Assembly (NCBI RefSeq): GCF_002368335.1
Contig: NZ_AP018288.1
Span: forward strand, 7,247,246-7,311,245
Direction: 5' to 3'
DNA: 64,000 bases
Origin: Nostoc sp. NIES-4103
GTDB taxonomy: Bacteria; Cyanobacteriota; Cyanobacteriia; Cyanobacteriales; Nostocaceae
The stretch's first letter is position 1. Every line of letters begins with the position of its first letter. The notes beneath the pieces were generated by a model that worked only from the letters and a program-made list of their open reading frames with translations, had not been told where the DNA came from and did no database searches. The translations under genes were made by a program, and so were the position numbers. This document shows, in pieces, positions 44,543-53,180 of the stretch.

Positions 44543-44548
44543 TGTTTT

Positions 44549-44604
44549 TAGTCAATAGTCAATGGTCAATGGTCAATGGTCAATAGTCAATGGTCAATGG
44601 TTAA
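44549..44604. repeat. Tandem GTCAATG/GTCAATA repeats
   Basis: About eight heptamer units (AGTCAAT / GGTCAAT) lie in the 5' leader of nadE, between the regulator and nadE genes. They start a few bases after the nadE start codon region. Confidence 0.9.
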
Positions 44605-44655
44605 TAGCTAAAAACTTACTTCTAGAATTTTGACTCTTGACTCTTGACTTGTAAC

Positions 44656-45402
44656 TTAAATAAATACTAAAGGTTTATCCTTGAGGGGGGCGAAAGCTTC
44701 AGCGTCAAACTTATATAAACTAGCCGGACGACCAGCACCGCGTGATACCTTGATTCCGGTATCGCATAAAAAACCTAATTTGAGTAGACGCGCTCGAAAA
44801 TTAGAATAATCGGCAAAATTTTCCCCTAAAACTGTAGTGTATAACTGATATAAATCATTCAATGTAAATGTTTCTGGCAAGACTTCAAAAGCCACGGGGC
44901 TATATTCCAATTTATTTCGCAAACGCCTGTGTCCATAGGCCAAAATTTCATTATGGTCAAAAGCTAATTGTGGTACTTGCTTGACTGGATACCAAGCGAT
45001 ACCAGTGACACCATCAGCAATCAATTCTGCTTCCTCAAACCTGACTAAGGCAAAGTAACTAACTGATAGATAACGCACAGCATAACTATCACTTGCTTCC
45101 CGTGGATCACGATTAGGGCCACCGAATGTATATAACTGTTCTAAATAGAGATTTTTAACCCTAATTTTTTCTGCCATAATCCGATAGGCAGCATCTTCTA
45201 AAGACTCTCCTTCACGTACCAAAGTACCGGGAAGACTCCAAGAATTTAAAAATGGTTCTTGCTGCCGCATTACTAACAGAACTAGCAGCCGATTCTGTAT
45301 GGTATCTACAGAAAAAATTACATTATCAACACCAACTTTGAAATCAGCCAAAGGTTGTTGATTTAAAGGAGTTGAAATCTTTTTGTGATTGCGTCCTGGC
45401 AT
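44656..45402 (-). CDS. nrtR: Nudix-fold transcriptional regulator, NrtR-like
   Basis: The 248-residue protein has an N-terminal Nudix fold and a C-terminal winged helix (LNDLYQLYTTVLGENFADYSN, FRARLLKLGFL, GAGRPASLYKFD), the architecture of NrtR repressors of NAD metabolism, which sense ADP-ribose or NAD derivatives. The Nudix box is degenerate: GTLVREGESLEDAAYRIMAEK shows RI and EK where hydrolases have RE and EE, which supports a sensor rather than a hydrolase. It lies between nadD and nadE. Its first 40 bases overlap nadD in another frame, so the two are probably coupled. Note that nrtR here means the NAD regulator, unrelated to nitrate nrt genes. Confidence 0.88.
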   Translation of the reverse strand: MPGRNHKKISTPLNQQPLADFKVGVDNVIFSVDTIQNRLLVLLVMRQQEPFLNSWSLPGTLVREGESLEDAAYRIMAEKIRVKNLYLEQLYTFGGPNRDPREASDSYAVRYLSVSYFALVRFEEAELIADGVTGIAWYPVKQVPQLAFDHNEILAYGHRRLRNKLEYSPVAFEVLPETFTLNDLYQLYTTVLGENFADYSNFRARLLKLGFLCDTGIKVSRGAGRPASLYKFDAEAFAPLKDKPLVFI

Positions 45403-45962
45403 TTGTACAAATGCTCTCGATGAATATAAGCAACAATAGGAGGTGTAAGGGCTTCGGTATCTCCGTGGTCACGATACGCTGTTGAGGAAACATCTAAACC
45501 AGTCAGACTGGCGATCGCAATTTCTCCTCCCAGTTTTTGCACAGCCTCCAAGCTAGGCTGATCTATGGCATATCCCGGACGCGGTACAATCAACAGTTGC
45601 ACTTGCTGTAACAAATCTTCGACTCGATACCAACGAGCTAGCTGAGTGAGTAAATCTGAACCAATTACCAACGTATACTCAGTATCTTCTCCCCACTGCG
45701 CTTTCGCTTTTTCCACCGTTTCCAGTGTTTTCCAGCTACTTAATTGCTGTTCCACTGCAATGTTGTGCAATGGTGTATCCATATTTGCAATTAACAGTCG
45801 CAACATTGCCGCCCGATGTTCTAAAGGTGTTTGATGGGACTTAAAAGGGTTATCTGCTGCCCAAACCGCCACCCAATCATAACGCTCAGATAACCACTTT
45901 AAAATCTCTTGATGGCCGGTAGTTGGCGGATCGGCACTAGTACCAAATAAAGCAATTCTCAT
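45363..45962 (-). CDS. nadD: Nicotinate-nucleotide adenylyltransferase
   Basis: This enzyme joins nicotinate mononucleotide to AMP from ATP. The 199-residue Rossmann nucleotidyltransferase has MRIALFGTSADPPTTGHQEIL, in which the usual HxGH is replaced by TTGH, with first His absent. It also has VWAADNPFKSHQTPLEHRAAML and VIGSDLLTQLARWYRVEDLL, and ends with LTGLDVSSTAYRD, the ISSTxIR-type site. The TTGH variant is seen in cyanobacterial relatives of this gene family, but I could not check this here. The start codon lies two bases from an eight-unit GTAATTC array, and no Shine-Dalgarno sequence is visible. Confidence 0.9.
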   Translation of the reverse strand: MRIALFGTSADPPTTGHQEILKWLSERYDWVAVWAADNPFKSHQTPLEHRAAMLRLLIANMDTPLHNIAVEQQLSSWKTLETVEKAKAQWGEDTEYTLVIGSDLLTQLARWYRVEDLLQQVQLLIVPRPGYAIDQPSLEAVQKLGGEIAIASLTGLDVSSTAYRDHGDTEALTPPIVAYIHREHLYKCQDAITKRFQLL

Positions 45963-45963
45963 A

Positions 45964-46018
45964 GTAATTCGTAATTTGTAATTCGTAATTCGTAATTCGT
46001 AATTCGTAATTCGTAATT
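45964..46018. repeat. Heptamer array (GTAATTC)x8 abutting the nadD start
   Basis: Eight units (one reads GTAATTT) fill the leader between nadD and pncB. They begin at the second base upstream of the nadD ATG, leaving no room for a normal ribosome-binding site. Confidence 0.95.
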
Positions 46019-46028
46019 AAGACAGATA

Positions 46029-47450
46029 TCAAAAGTTTGGATAGAGGTATTTTTCCTTTGTGTACTTTGTGTTCTTTGTGGTTCGTTTCTTTGTCTCCTC
46101 AGTCAACTCTTGCAACGCTGCTGAAATCTCCACTTGCATAGAAACAGGATGATCTAAACGTCGTGTCTGGTCTGGCAAACTTGCAACCGAGGCAGCAGTA
46201 CGTTGGCGAATTGTTGCTAAACTTTCTGGTGGTTGCACTCGTTTACCCTGTTTCATCACCACTTGTAACAAAGCTTCTTCACCCACAGGGCTTTCTGTGA
46301 CTAACCCCAACCTGTCGGCTTTCACCTGACCTGCTGCAAACGACCGAAAAATCTGCTTGCGCCCTGGATAAGTCAACTTGCCACTCGACTGTTTCATGAC
46401 TGGGATACCATCGATTTCTACAAGTTTGTAGACTCCATTTACAGGTGAACCTGTAACTAATCGCGTTCCCAACCCATAACCATCAATTTCTGCACCAGCT
46501 GCTTTGAGTCTGGCAATTTCCCATTCATCCAAGTCGCCGCTGGCAAAAATTGACACACCAGGAAGTAGCGATCGCACCTCTTGGGACAAAGTAACCAAAT
46601 CCCCAGAATCTAACCGCACTCCACTTAATTTCATTTCCCCTGAATTAACTTTCTTTGCCAAGCGCCCAGCTGCGGCAATAGTATCGTAAGTATCAATCAG
46701 CAAGGGCGCACCTGGAAAGTAACGGTGAAATGCGCTAAAAGCTTGGTCTTCACTTCCTTCCATTGCTGACAGTGCCATCACCAAAGCGTGAGCCATGGTA
46801 CCACTTGGCTGTTGTCCAAGTTGTAGCGCCGCTAACACATTGGAAGTCGCGTTCAGCCCACCTGCCAATGCTGCCCTCGCTGCCCACAAAGAGGCTTGGG
46901 GACTAAATGCCCTTCTTGTACCAAATTCTAAAAGCGTTGCTTGTTCTCCCGCTACATCGCGTAGCCGTGCTGCCTTTGTAGCTATCAAAGTTTGATAATT
47001 GAGGGTATTTAACAAATAAGTTTCTACTAGCTGTGCTTGCCAGAGTGGTGCTTCTACACGCAACAATGGCTCATTGGCAAACACGGCTGTTCCTTCCGGT
47101 ACTGCCCAAACATCCCCAGTAAACTTGCCCTCAGCTAAAAGTGACCAAAAGCGATCGCTTGCCCCAGCAAAAATTCCTGTCGCCTGTAAAGCTGCTATTT
47201 GAGAGGCACTAAAGCGAAATTTTTCTAAATATTCCAACGCCTGCAAAAGCCCCATAGCGATCAAATAGCCAAAACCCTCTGGCGATCGCCTGACAAATAA
47301 CTCAAAGCTTGCCTGTCGTTGTTCTAGTCCTTCACCTGTGTAACAAGCTGCCATTGTCAGCTGGTAAAGGTCGGTAAGCAGGCTGTAATCAGCCGCACAG
47401 AGATTCAGTTCTTGGTTTTGGTGGCTGTCCAAGTCAGAGGAAGTTGTCAT
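46029..47450 (-). CDS. pncB: Nicotinate phosphoribosyltransferase
   Basis: This enzyme converts nicotinate and PRPP to nicotinate mononucleotide and is the salvage entry to NAD synthesis. The protein has about 473 residues. The core is seen in LLTDLYQLTMAACY, FELFVRRSPEGFGYLIAMGL, EFGTRRAFSPQASLWAARAA, TMAHALVMA, DTYDTIAAAGRLAKKV, GVRLDSGDL and FASGDLDEWEI. The Met at 47450 was chosen because the promoter lies inside the longer open frame. The last ~15 residues (KKRTTKNTKYTKEK) are coded by a CACAAAG-type dispersed repeat, so the C-terminus appears to have been extended into repeat DNA. Confidence 0.95.
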   Translation of the reverse strand: MTTSSDLDSHQNQELNLCAADYSLLTDLYQLTMAACYTGEGLEQRQASFELFVRRSPEGFGYLIAMGLLQALEYLEKFRFSASQIAALQATGIFAGASDRFWSLLAEGKFTGDVWAVPEGTAVFANEPLLRVEAPLWQAQLVETYLLNTLNYQTLIATKAARLRDVAGEQATLLEFGTRRAFSPQASLWAARAALAGGLNATSNVLAALQLGQQPSGTMAHALVMALSAMEGSEDQAFSAFHRYFPGAPLLIDTYDTIAAAGRLAKKVNSGEMKLSGVRLDSGDLVTLSQEVRSLLPGVSIFASGDLDEWEIARLKAAGAEIDGYGLGTRLVTGSPVNGVYKLVEIDGIPVMKQSSGKLTYPGRKQIFRSFAAGQVKADRLGLVTESPVGEEALLQVVMKQGKRVQPPESLATIRQRTAASVASLPDQTRRLDHPVSMQVEISAALQELTEETKKRTTKNTKYTKEKYLYPNF

Positions 47451-47484
47451 GGAAGAGCGCCCTTTGAAGAATGCTTCTCTTATT

Positions 47485-47513
47485 ATGGTAAATTTTACTA
47501 TAAATAATGTCAA
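47485..47513 (-). promoter_or_regulatory. pncB promoter with central palindrome
   Basis: On the minus strand TTGACA (47513-47508) is followed after 17 bases by TACCAT (47490-47485), a good -35 and a fair -10. The palindrome GTAAA-A-TTTAC (47498-47488) overlaps the -10 and the spacer, where a bound repressor would block polymerase. As an NrtR-like gene sits in the cluster, this is a candidate NrtR operator. That link is inference. Confidence 0.65.
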
Positions 47514-47951
47514 CTCAGAGGGAATTTAGTTGATAAATAGCGGATAAACACTATATTTAGAGTAATATAACAGTGAATCGTGTAATTATTTAATTATTTT
47601 TAATAGTTATTTTTATTAATTTTGCCAGATAGAAAAACACCAGCCTGTTCAAGTGCAAAGTTAAGAGTGAGGAGTTAGTTATTTCTCCCCATCTCCCCAT
47701 CTCCCCATCTCCCCATCTCCCCATCCCCCTCATCCCCCATCTCCCCCGCTCACCATGCCTTCTTGCAATAGCTCAGTTATAATTAGAATCAAAGAGAAAA
47801 GTTTGCTTGCCAGATAAGCTAAAGTATTGCAAACATATCTGAAGAATCATTGCATAAATTCTCAATATATTGAGAATCAAAGCTAGGCAAGAAGATTAGA
47901 ACTAAAGTAGAGACATCACAGTTAGTAGCGACTCGAAAAAAGGAGTCTGAT
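47514..47951. other. Intergenic region with CCCCATCT repeats
   Basis: About 440 bases lie between the pncB promoter and the small ORF. They include six rotated CCCCATCT units (47686-47735) and C-rich variants to 47752, plus AT-rich sequence with ATATTGAGAATC repeats near 47865 that may belong to the promoter of the small ORF. Confidence 0.6.
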
Positions 47952-48107
47952 ATGATGTTTATTACCAAAATGATTGCTAACATAACACAGTATATTTCTG
48001 AAGCTGCAATGCGGATTTTTGGCCCTAATGATGATGCTTATCCTAATATTGGTGTACAACCTTTTACGGGCGAACCTTATGAAAAAGGTACAGCCGATAG
48101 CTGGTAG
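47952..48107 (+). CDS. Small protein of 51 residues, function unknown
   Basis: The frame begins ATGATG behind AAAAAAGGAGTCTGAT, a strong ribosome-binding site, and ends 50 bases before a clear terminator. The product has an amphipathic helix (FITKMIANITQYISEAAMRI) followed by a short acidic and aromatic tail with YPNIGVQPFTGEPY. It has no membrane segment or signal peptide. The tail looks like a conserved peptide motif and I believe similar small proteins occur in other cyanobacteria, but I cannot name a family. The signals around it make this a real gene with fair certainty. The second ATG at 47955 is equally usable. Confidence 0.75.
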   Translation: MMFITKMIANITQYISEAAMRIFGPNDDAYPNIGVQPFTGEPYEKGTADSW

Positions 48108-48156
48108 ATAATGAAAGATTAATCAATGAGATATCAAGATATGCCTAATAAAAAGG

Positions 48157-48175
48157 CGTGAGTACGAAACTCACG
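48157..48175 (+). terminator. Rho-independent terminator after the small ORF
   Basis: CGTGAGT / ACTCACG arms around ACGAA are followed by TCTTTTTGTTT, with AAAAAGG before. Confidence 0.85.
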
Positions 48176-48239
48176 TCTTTTTGTTTAGTTATTGTGTAAC
48201 ACACCACATAAGGGACATCCTCTCAATCTTACCCCTCTA

Positions 48240-50054
48240 TTAAGCAACACCTCCTGCAATTACTACTTCCTCATAGCTACCTGACTTGATGACGTGACCT
48301 CCTTTTAACAGATAGATGCAATCGCAATGTTCAATAGTCGAAAGTCTATGAGCAATAATAATTATTGTTTTTGTACCAGACAGCGATCGTATTGCTTGCG
48401 TAACCATACTTTCTGTCTCATTATCTAATGCAGAAGTAGCCTCATCTAGTACTAAAATTTCCCTTTCATGGTAAAGCGCTCGAGCTATCCCTATCCGCTG
48501 ACGCTGTCCACCAGATAACCTAACACCGCGCTCACCAACAGTAGTTTTAACTCCATCGGGTAGTTGTAAAACCAGTTCTTCAAGCTGAGCAGCTTGAATT
48601 GCCTTTTGCAATCTTTGTGAATCAATTAATGCATCTGGGACACCAAAAGCAATGTTCCTCTCAATTGTGTCATCTAGTAGAAAAATAGACTGAGGAATAT
48701 ATCCAATCATATTCTGCCAATAACGAATATTATTGTATATCGATACATCATCAACTGTGATATCTCCACTATTAATATTTAGAAGACCCAATAATACATC
48801 TACTAATGTAGTCTTACCAGCTCCCGATTTCCCTATTAGAGCAATTGATTTGCCTTTTGTAATTGTCAAATTAATATTATTTAATGCTGGTTCTGATGCA
48901 TTAGGATAATAATAGACAATATCTTTTAATTCAATTTGCTCTGCAAAAGTAATTTTTGTATTTGTGTGAGATTCCAAAGTATTTAATTGCTTTTGCCCGG
49001 CAATAGTAGATGGTTGTAGAGATTTAGTTATTTCTTGTTTTTCTATCTCCTTCAAATCTAAGTATATAACATCAACACAATGACGACCGTTTTGTATCTG
49101 ACCCATCGCTTGTACAGTTTGACTGACTGCTGGAATCAAGCGTATTGAAGCTACTGCAAAGACAGCCATCACCGAAGTTATGTCTTGAACGTTTGTTTGA
49201 AACAATAGTTGAGAAATCGAGATAAATAACAAAGTAAATACAACTAAAAGTGTCTCAATTAAGATGCGAGGCACGATATTAAAACTATTAAATTTAGTTG
49301 CTGCATTCACATTTATTTGAATCTGTCGGTGTATCTCTTCTTGAAAAAAATCTTCACAGCCAATGACACGAGTTTCTTTTAAGCCACCTAATCCTTGGTT
49401 AATAACACGAATTATTTCTTTGTTAGATTCTGATACTTGTTTACCCCATTGTCTCACTTTGTTTTTGAAATAAAAGAAAAACGAAAATGTCGGAAGCAAA
49501 ACGGCTAGGAGCATAACTAACAGTGTTGGAGATGTGTTAGCCAGTAGTAACAGCAATATGCAAATAACAGTCAGGTTAGCCACAGCTCCCGTAAGTGGAA
49601 TTAGGGTAGTATTATTAAAAACCATAGTTTCATAAGTAAGGTTTTTAATTATATTTGCAGTATTAGTACGTAAATAGTATGTATATGGAACCATGATATA
49701 TGCTTCAAATAACCTTGAGATGAGTTTTGCTTTTTGATTAAAACAAAACTTATATATGAAGGTTTGGCTAAGAAAATATAGCAAAGATTTCAGGCAAAAT
49801 ACACAAGCAATTCCTATTCCTAATAAGGCTATAAATTGGGTAGGAGATTGTAAATTTAACTCCGTATAAAACCAATCTAAAATTTTAACTTCACGTATTA
49901 TTTCTGGCTTAGTTGCTATGTTTAAGAATGGGCCTATAAGCCCAATACCAAAGGCTTCTAAAATAGACGATAGACAGAACATTAACATTAGCACCGGAAG
50001 CCTTTTTCTGGAACCCTTGAGGATATACCAAACTTTTGCGAAATATTTGAGCAT
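48240..50054 (-). CDS. ABC exporter, fused permease-ATPase (lipid/glycolipid flippase type)
   Basis: The 604-residue half-transporter has six membrane segments in residues ~20-320 (for example VLMLMFCLSSILEAFGIGLI and LLVVFTLLFISISQLLF) and a C-terminal ATPase with Walker A IGKSGAGKTTLVDVLLG, signature RLSGGQRQRIGIARAL, Walker B ILVLDEATSALD and H-loop IIAHRLSTI. It is expected to work as a homodimer. The layout fits MsbA/PglK-type exporters that flip lipid-linked sugars. It could move an exopolysaccharide or glycolipid precursor, but no glycosyltransferase is adjacent to support a substrate. An upstream AT-rich region of 737 bases contains no other gene. The name HepA cannot be justified from the sequence. 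Confidence 0.88.
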   Translation of the reverse strand: MLKYFAKVWYILKGSRKRLPVLMLMFCLSSILEAFGIGLIGPFLNIATKPEIIREVKILDWFYTELNLQSPTQFIALLGIGIACVFCLKSLLYFLSQTFIYKFCFNQKAKLISRLFEAYIMVPYTYYLRTNTANIIKNLTYETMVFNNTTLIPLTGAVANLTVICILLLLLANTSPTLLVMLLAVLLPTFSFFFYFKNKVRQWGKQVSESNKEIIRVINQGLGGLKETRVIGCEDFFQEEIHRQIQINVNAATKFNSFNIVPRILIETLLVVFTLLFISISQLLFQTNVQDITSVMAVFAVASIRLIPAVSQTVQAMGQIQNGRHCVDVIYLDLKEIEKQEITKSLQPSTIAGQKQLNTLESHTNTKITFAEQIELKDIVYYYPNASEPALNNINLTITKGKSIALIGKSGAGKTTLVDVLLGLLNINSGDITVDDVSIYNNIRYWQNMIGYIPQSIFLLDDTIERNIAFGVPDALIDSQRLQKAIQAAQLEELVLQLPDGVKTTVGERGVRLSGGQRQRIGIARALYHEREILVLDEATSALDNETESMVTQAIRSLSGTKTIIIIAHRLSTIEHCDCIYLLKGGHVIKSGSYEEVVIAGGVA

Positions 50055-50791
50055 AATGCTTACTCTTGGTTACCTGTAGTCTGTATAAATTTAACTGTAC
50101 ATTAAAATGGAATTTAAGGCTATTCCTGAGAGACTATGGATTAGGAATCCTAAATGATTTGCAAGAAAATTCACCCCCCAGCTAACGCTGTCCCCCGAAG
50201 TTTGGGGACTACTGGAGGGTTAGGACTATCTCAAATTCTCATGATTTAGGACTGTTATATGCCCCAAATCCAAATTAGGTATCTATAAGTAATACAATGT
50301 CTAGTTTTAGCTTTCATCTTTGGGTGAAAGCACGAAAATATTATGATTTTGGTAAAAATATCTTAGGTTAAGCCCATCTCAATTAATCTTGACAAAAACC
50401 TGAATTAATGTATACAAACAAAAATCATAATTTATCGTTTGGTTTATTTTCTAAGGATTAAAGCAAGGACTAAAATTTTTTTAAGAAGTAAGTGTTAATA
50501 CGGTTATAATAGCTTTTATTAAAATTGAGACGCGATTATATAAGTTTATAAAAACTTTGATACGCAAAACTTACGCAACTGGTACAGCCCGATCGCTATT
50601 GATTAATATTTATTTGATCAATAGCCTCTTATTTGTCTCAGGATTTTCGTGAAATGGTATCACTTTGTATAGAGATGGACTATAAAGATTTTGAGTTTTT
50701 AAGCTATGTTTAAAAACTCAAAATATTGAATATGTGATCAAATCAAAGTTTTATTAAGCACCTAAAATGTCCATTTGACATAATTGGAGAT
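50055..50791. other. Intergenic region with a possible decayed MITE
   Basis: No gene is recognised. Around 50145-50250 TCCTAAATGATTTGCAAGA and, on the other strand, TCCTAAATCATGAGAA face each other around CCCCCAGCTAACGCTGTCCC and a GTCCCC ... GGGGAC hairpin (50188-50207). This is a plausible short element, but the ends match only partly. The rest is AT-rich. Confidence 0.5.
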
Positions 50792-52216
50792 TTACGGAGA
50801 CTGTTCAAAGATAGCTTTTTGTTGTAACCAATCTTTACCTACTTGAATACTGATATCGGAGTCAATATTACCAGTGCTTTCTATCCGCACATCTCCAAAT
50901 CCCAAAGCATTGCGAATTGATTCGGCGCTTGCACCATCTCCTTTTTGGGCAATAATATTAGTTACATCTAAAGGTTCACTCCAAGGTTTAGATATAAAAA
51001 TATTGCGATAACCAGCTTTTTCTAAGGCTCTCAGCAAAGGTCGGAGGTTAGAGCGATCGCCACCTGTGCTGTCTTGAATTGCCACTCGCAAAGAACTTGG
51101 ATCACTCTGTTGCTGTTCAATTGTTGATTCCAAGCCAAAGTGTTGTGCCATCAGCTTGGCGATCGCATTTTTATTAGGTATCCAATAGCTAGCCTCATAT
51201 TCATTCTTGTCGCTAAAGCGACCTGGCAGCAATAACATCTGCATATTAGAGCGATTAATTCGCACTCCAAAACCCACTAGCGCCACTAACTCCTCAATTG
51301 TTAAGTTAGTGTCAATATTTTCTTTAACGACGTTAAGAATTTTGGGTAATTGAGCTACCGTTACAGGGTTAAGGGTCTGATCAATCAAAGCCCGGATCAC
51401 TATTTGCTGCCGCTGAATTCTACCTATATCTCCTAGTTCATCATGGCGATAGCGCAGTAATTGAAGTGCTTGGTCACCGTTGAGATGCTGCTTACCAGCT
51501 TTTAAATTTATGTACAAGTGCTGGGAATGATCGTGATACTTCATATCTTTAGGGACGTAAACTGTCACCCCACCCAAAGCATCAATTAGCTTACCTACAC
51601 CCAAAACATTAATTCGGATATAGCGGTCAATTCCCACGCCGCCCAAAACATTACTAACAGTTTTGGCAGTCAAAGCTGGGCCGCCTTCAACATTAGCTGC
51701 ATTAATTTTTCTGATTCCATGCCCCTCAATTTCTGTACGGGTATCTCTGGGAACAGAAAGCATAGTTACTTTTTTGGTCTCCGGGTCAAATTTCATCAAA
51801 AGCATGACATCAGCAAGACCATCAAAAGAATTTACCTGCGGCAGGTATCTGAGATTTTGAGTTTCTGTGGGAGGATTTTGCACATCCGGCGGCAGTACAC
51901 TCATGCCCATAACTAAAATATTGACGGGACGAGTTAATTCTGAAAATCGTAACCCACCGCCAGAGATGCGATCGCCATCAAAGACTGCTTCTTCTTGGGG
52001 ACTGAGGTCAGCTTGTTGCAACGGTGTACTTGTTAAAGAAACCGCCAACAATGCCCCTGCTGTTGCTGACACCATTGCAATACCACTCATACCTACCCAG
52101 AACCATAACCAGCGTCCAGATTTCGAGGTCTTTTCGTTTTTGTCCTTTGGGTTGGGGGCGTTTGCCGATTGGTTTCCTTCCGTCGAAGTTCTTTGACTGG
52201 TCACAGACTTCCTCAC
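50792..52216 (-). CDS. LytR-CpsA-Psr family protein with LytR_C domain
   Basis: This protein of about 475 residues has one N-terminal membrane anchor (WLWFWVGMSGIAMVSATAGALL) and an extracytoplasmic LCP domain. The LCP core includes NILVMGMSV, LADVMLLMKFDPETKKVTML, SVPRDTRTEIEGHGIRKINA, GGVTVYVPKDMKY and LQLLRYRHDELGDIGRIQRQ, with the Arg and Asp residues that bind the polyprenyl pyrophosphate. The C-terminal LytR_C domain begins near LRVAIQDSTGG. Family members transfer glycopolymers from lipid carriers to the cell wall. The start is uncertain: GTG 52216 (VRKSVTSQR) is preferred, because the TTG at 52267 lies upstream of a TATAAT hexamer that probably belongs to the promoter. Confidence 0.88.
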   Translation of the reverse strand: MRKSVTSQRTSTEGNQSANAPNPKDKNEKTSKSGRWLWFWVGMSGIAMVSATAGALLAVSLTSTPLQQADLSPQEEAVFDGDRISGGGLRFSELTRPVNILVMGMSVLPPDVQNPPTETQNLRYLPQVNSFDGLADVMLLMKFDPETKKVTMLSVPRDTRTEIEGHGIRKINAANVEGGPALTAKTVSNVLGGVGIDRYIRINVLGVGKLIDALGGVTVYVPKDMKYHDHSQHLYINLKAGKQHLNGDQALQLLRYRHDELGDIGRIQRQQIVIRALIDQTLNPVTVAQLPKILNVVKENIDTNLTIEELVALVGFGVRINRSNMQMLLLPGRFSDKNEYEASYWIPNKNAIAKLMAQHFGLESTIEQQQSDPSSLRVAIQDSTGGDRSNLRPLLRALEKAGYRNIFISKPWSEPLDVTNIIAQKGDGASAESIRNALGFGDVRIESTGNIDSDISIQVGKDWLQQKAIFEQSP

Positions 52217-52490
52217 ACTTAACTGATCAAATTGGGTAAATTTGTAGACTAAATTATATACAGACAAATTAAGGTATAGCAGTTAACTCTTAATGAATCA
52301 TGCTGACTGTTTCAAAAAGAAGCGTTAACCACAACACTTATAGCAGGAATTCTCCTTCTTTGTGGCAAATCCGGAGATGTTGTATTGCAGTATGACAACA
52401 ATAAACTGGTTTGACCAGAGTTGCTAGTAGTTAATCTGTTATTTATAAACATTTCAGTAATAGTACTAGCTGTGCCATTGCCTACAGAAA

Positions 52491-53072
52491 TTAAGGTAAG
52501 TATTTACCCAGCACTCGCTCTGCAAAATTGCTAAACCCTGGTAAACGCTGGAATTTGCCTTGCATTAGGCGAAACATTAGCCACACACTCACCAAAAAGT
52601 AACCAGATGTGAAAAAGCTATTAAGGATTAATAAACGTAGTGTAAAAAATCCTGAAGTTTCTGCTCCAGTTGCTAACAACACGTACCCTAATAACCAAGT
52701 AAATGCCAGGGTAATAGACAGACGGCAAACACTTAGTTGTTCCCGATTTCCTTGGCGACGATAGAGAGTCCACAGAGATGGGAAAAAGCCAATAACAGGA
52801 ATTAAATATAACAGTAATTGACTTTTAGATGTTGGGGATTGGGAATTGGGAATTGGGAATGGGGAATTGGAGAGCCATTGCGGTCTTGGGGTCTCCTCAA
52901 GTGGAGCAAATGTCGTCATTGGGCATTGGGAGAAAGAATTGCTCCCCACCGCCCCATCTCCCCATTGCCCCCCAACCCCAGAGGGGGCCCCGAAGCCCCC
53001 TACCTCCCCATCTCCCCTGCTCCCCTGCTCCCCTGCGGTGGGTAAATGATCAGTTGGTTGAAAATTTTCCAT
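52491..53072 (-). CDS. Small membrane protein with repeat-derived N-terminus
   Basis: This 193-residue protein has about three to four hydrophobic segments in its second half (LLLYLIPVIGFFPSLWTLY, LSITLAFTWLLGYVLLATGA, LILNSFFTSGYFLVSVWLMF). That part looks like a conserved cyanobacterial membrane protein of unknown role, ending RLPGFSNFAERVLGKYLP. Residues ~13-85 (GSRGDGEVGGFGAPSG, then NSPFPIPNSQSPTSK) are low-complexity and coded by GGGGAGATGGGG- and GGGAATT-type repeat DNA. The first residues MENFQPTDHL look normal, so repeats appear to have expanded inside the gene. The reading frame stayed open. An AI-2E gene diverges 108 bases away. Confidence 0.75.
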   Translation of the reverse strand: MENFQPTDHLPTAGEQGSRGDGEVGGFGAPSGVGGQWGDGAVGSNSFSQCPMTTFAPLEETPRPQWLSNSPFPIPNSQSPTSKSQLLLYLIPVIGFFPSLWTLYRRQGNREQLSVCRLSITLAFTWLLGYVLLATGAETSGFFTLRLLILNSFFTSGYFLVSVWLMFRLMQGKFQRLPGFSNFAERVLGKYLP

Positions 53073-53180
53073 TTGGATGAATTTAATCCTAAGCTAGAGA
53101 GATGAAATACGGTGGTGTAGTCAGAGATAATAGGCTCTAAGGAAAGATTTTATGTAGTTCTATCCCGCAATCGGCTAAAA

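Noticed and set aside
48240..50054. Naming the ABC exporter HepA
   Set aside because: Only general exporter features are seen and there are no heterocyst polysaccharide genes next to it.
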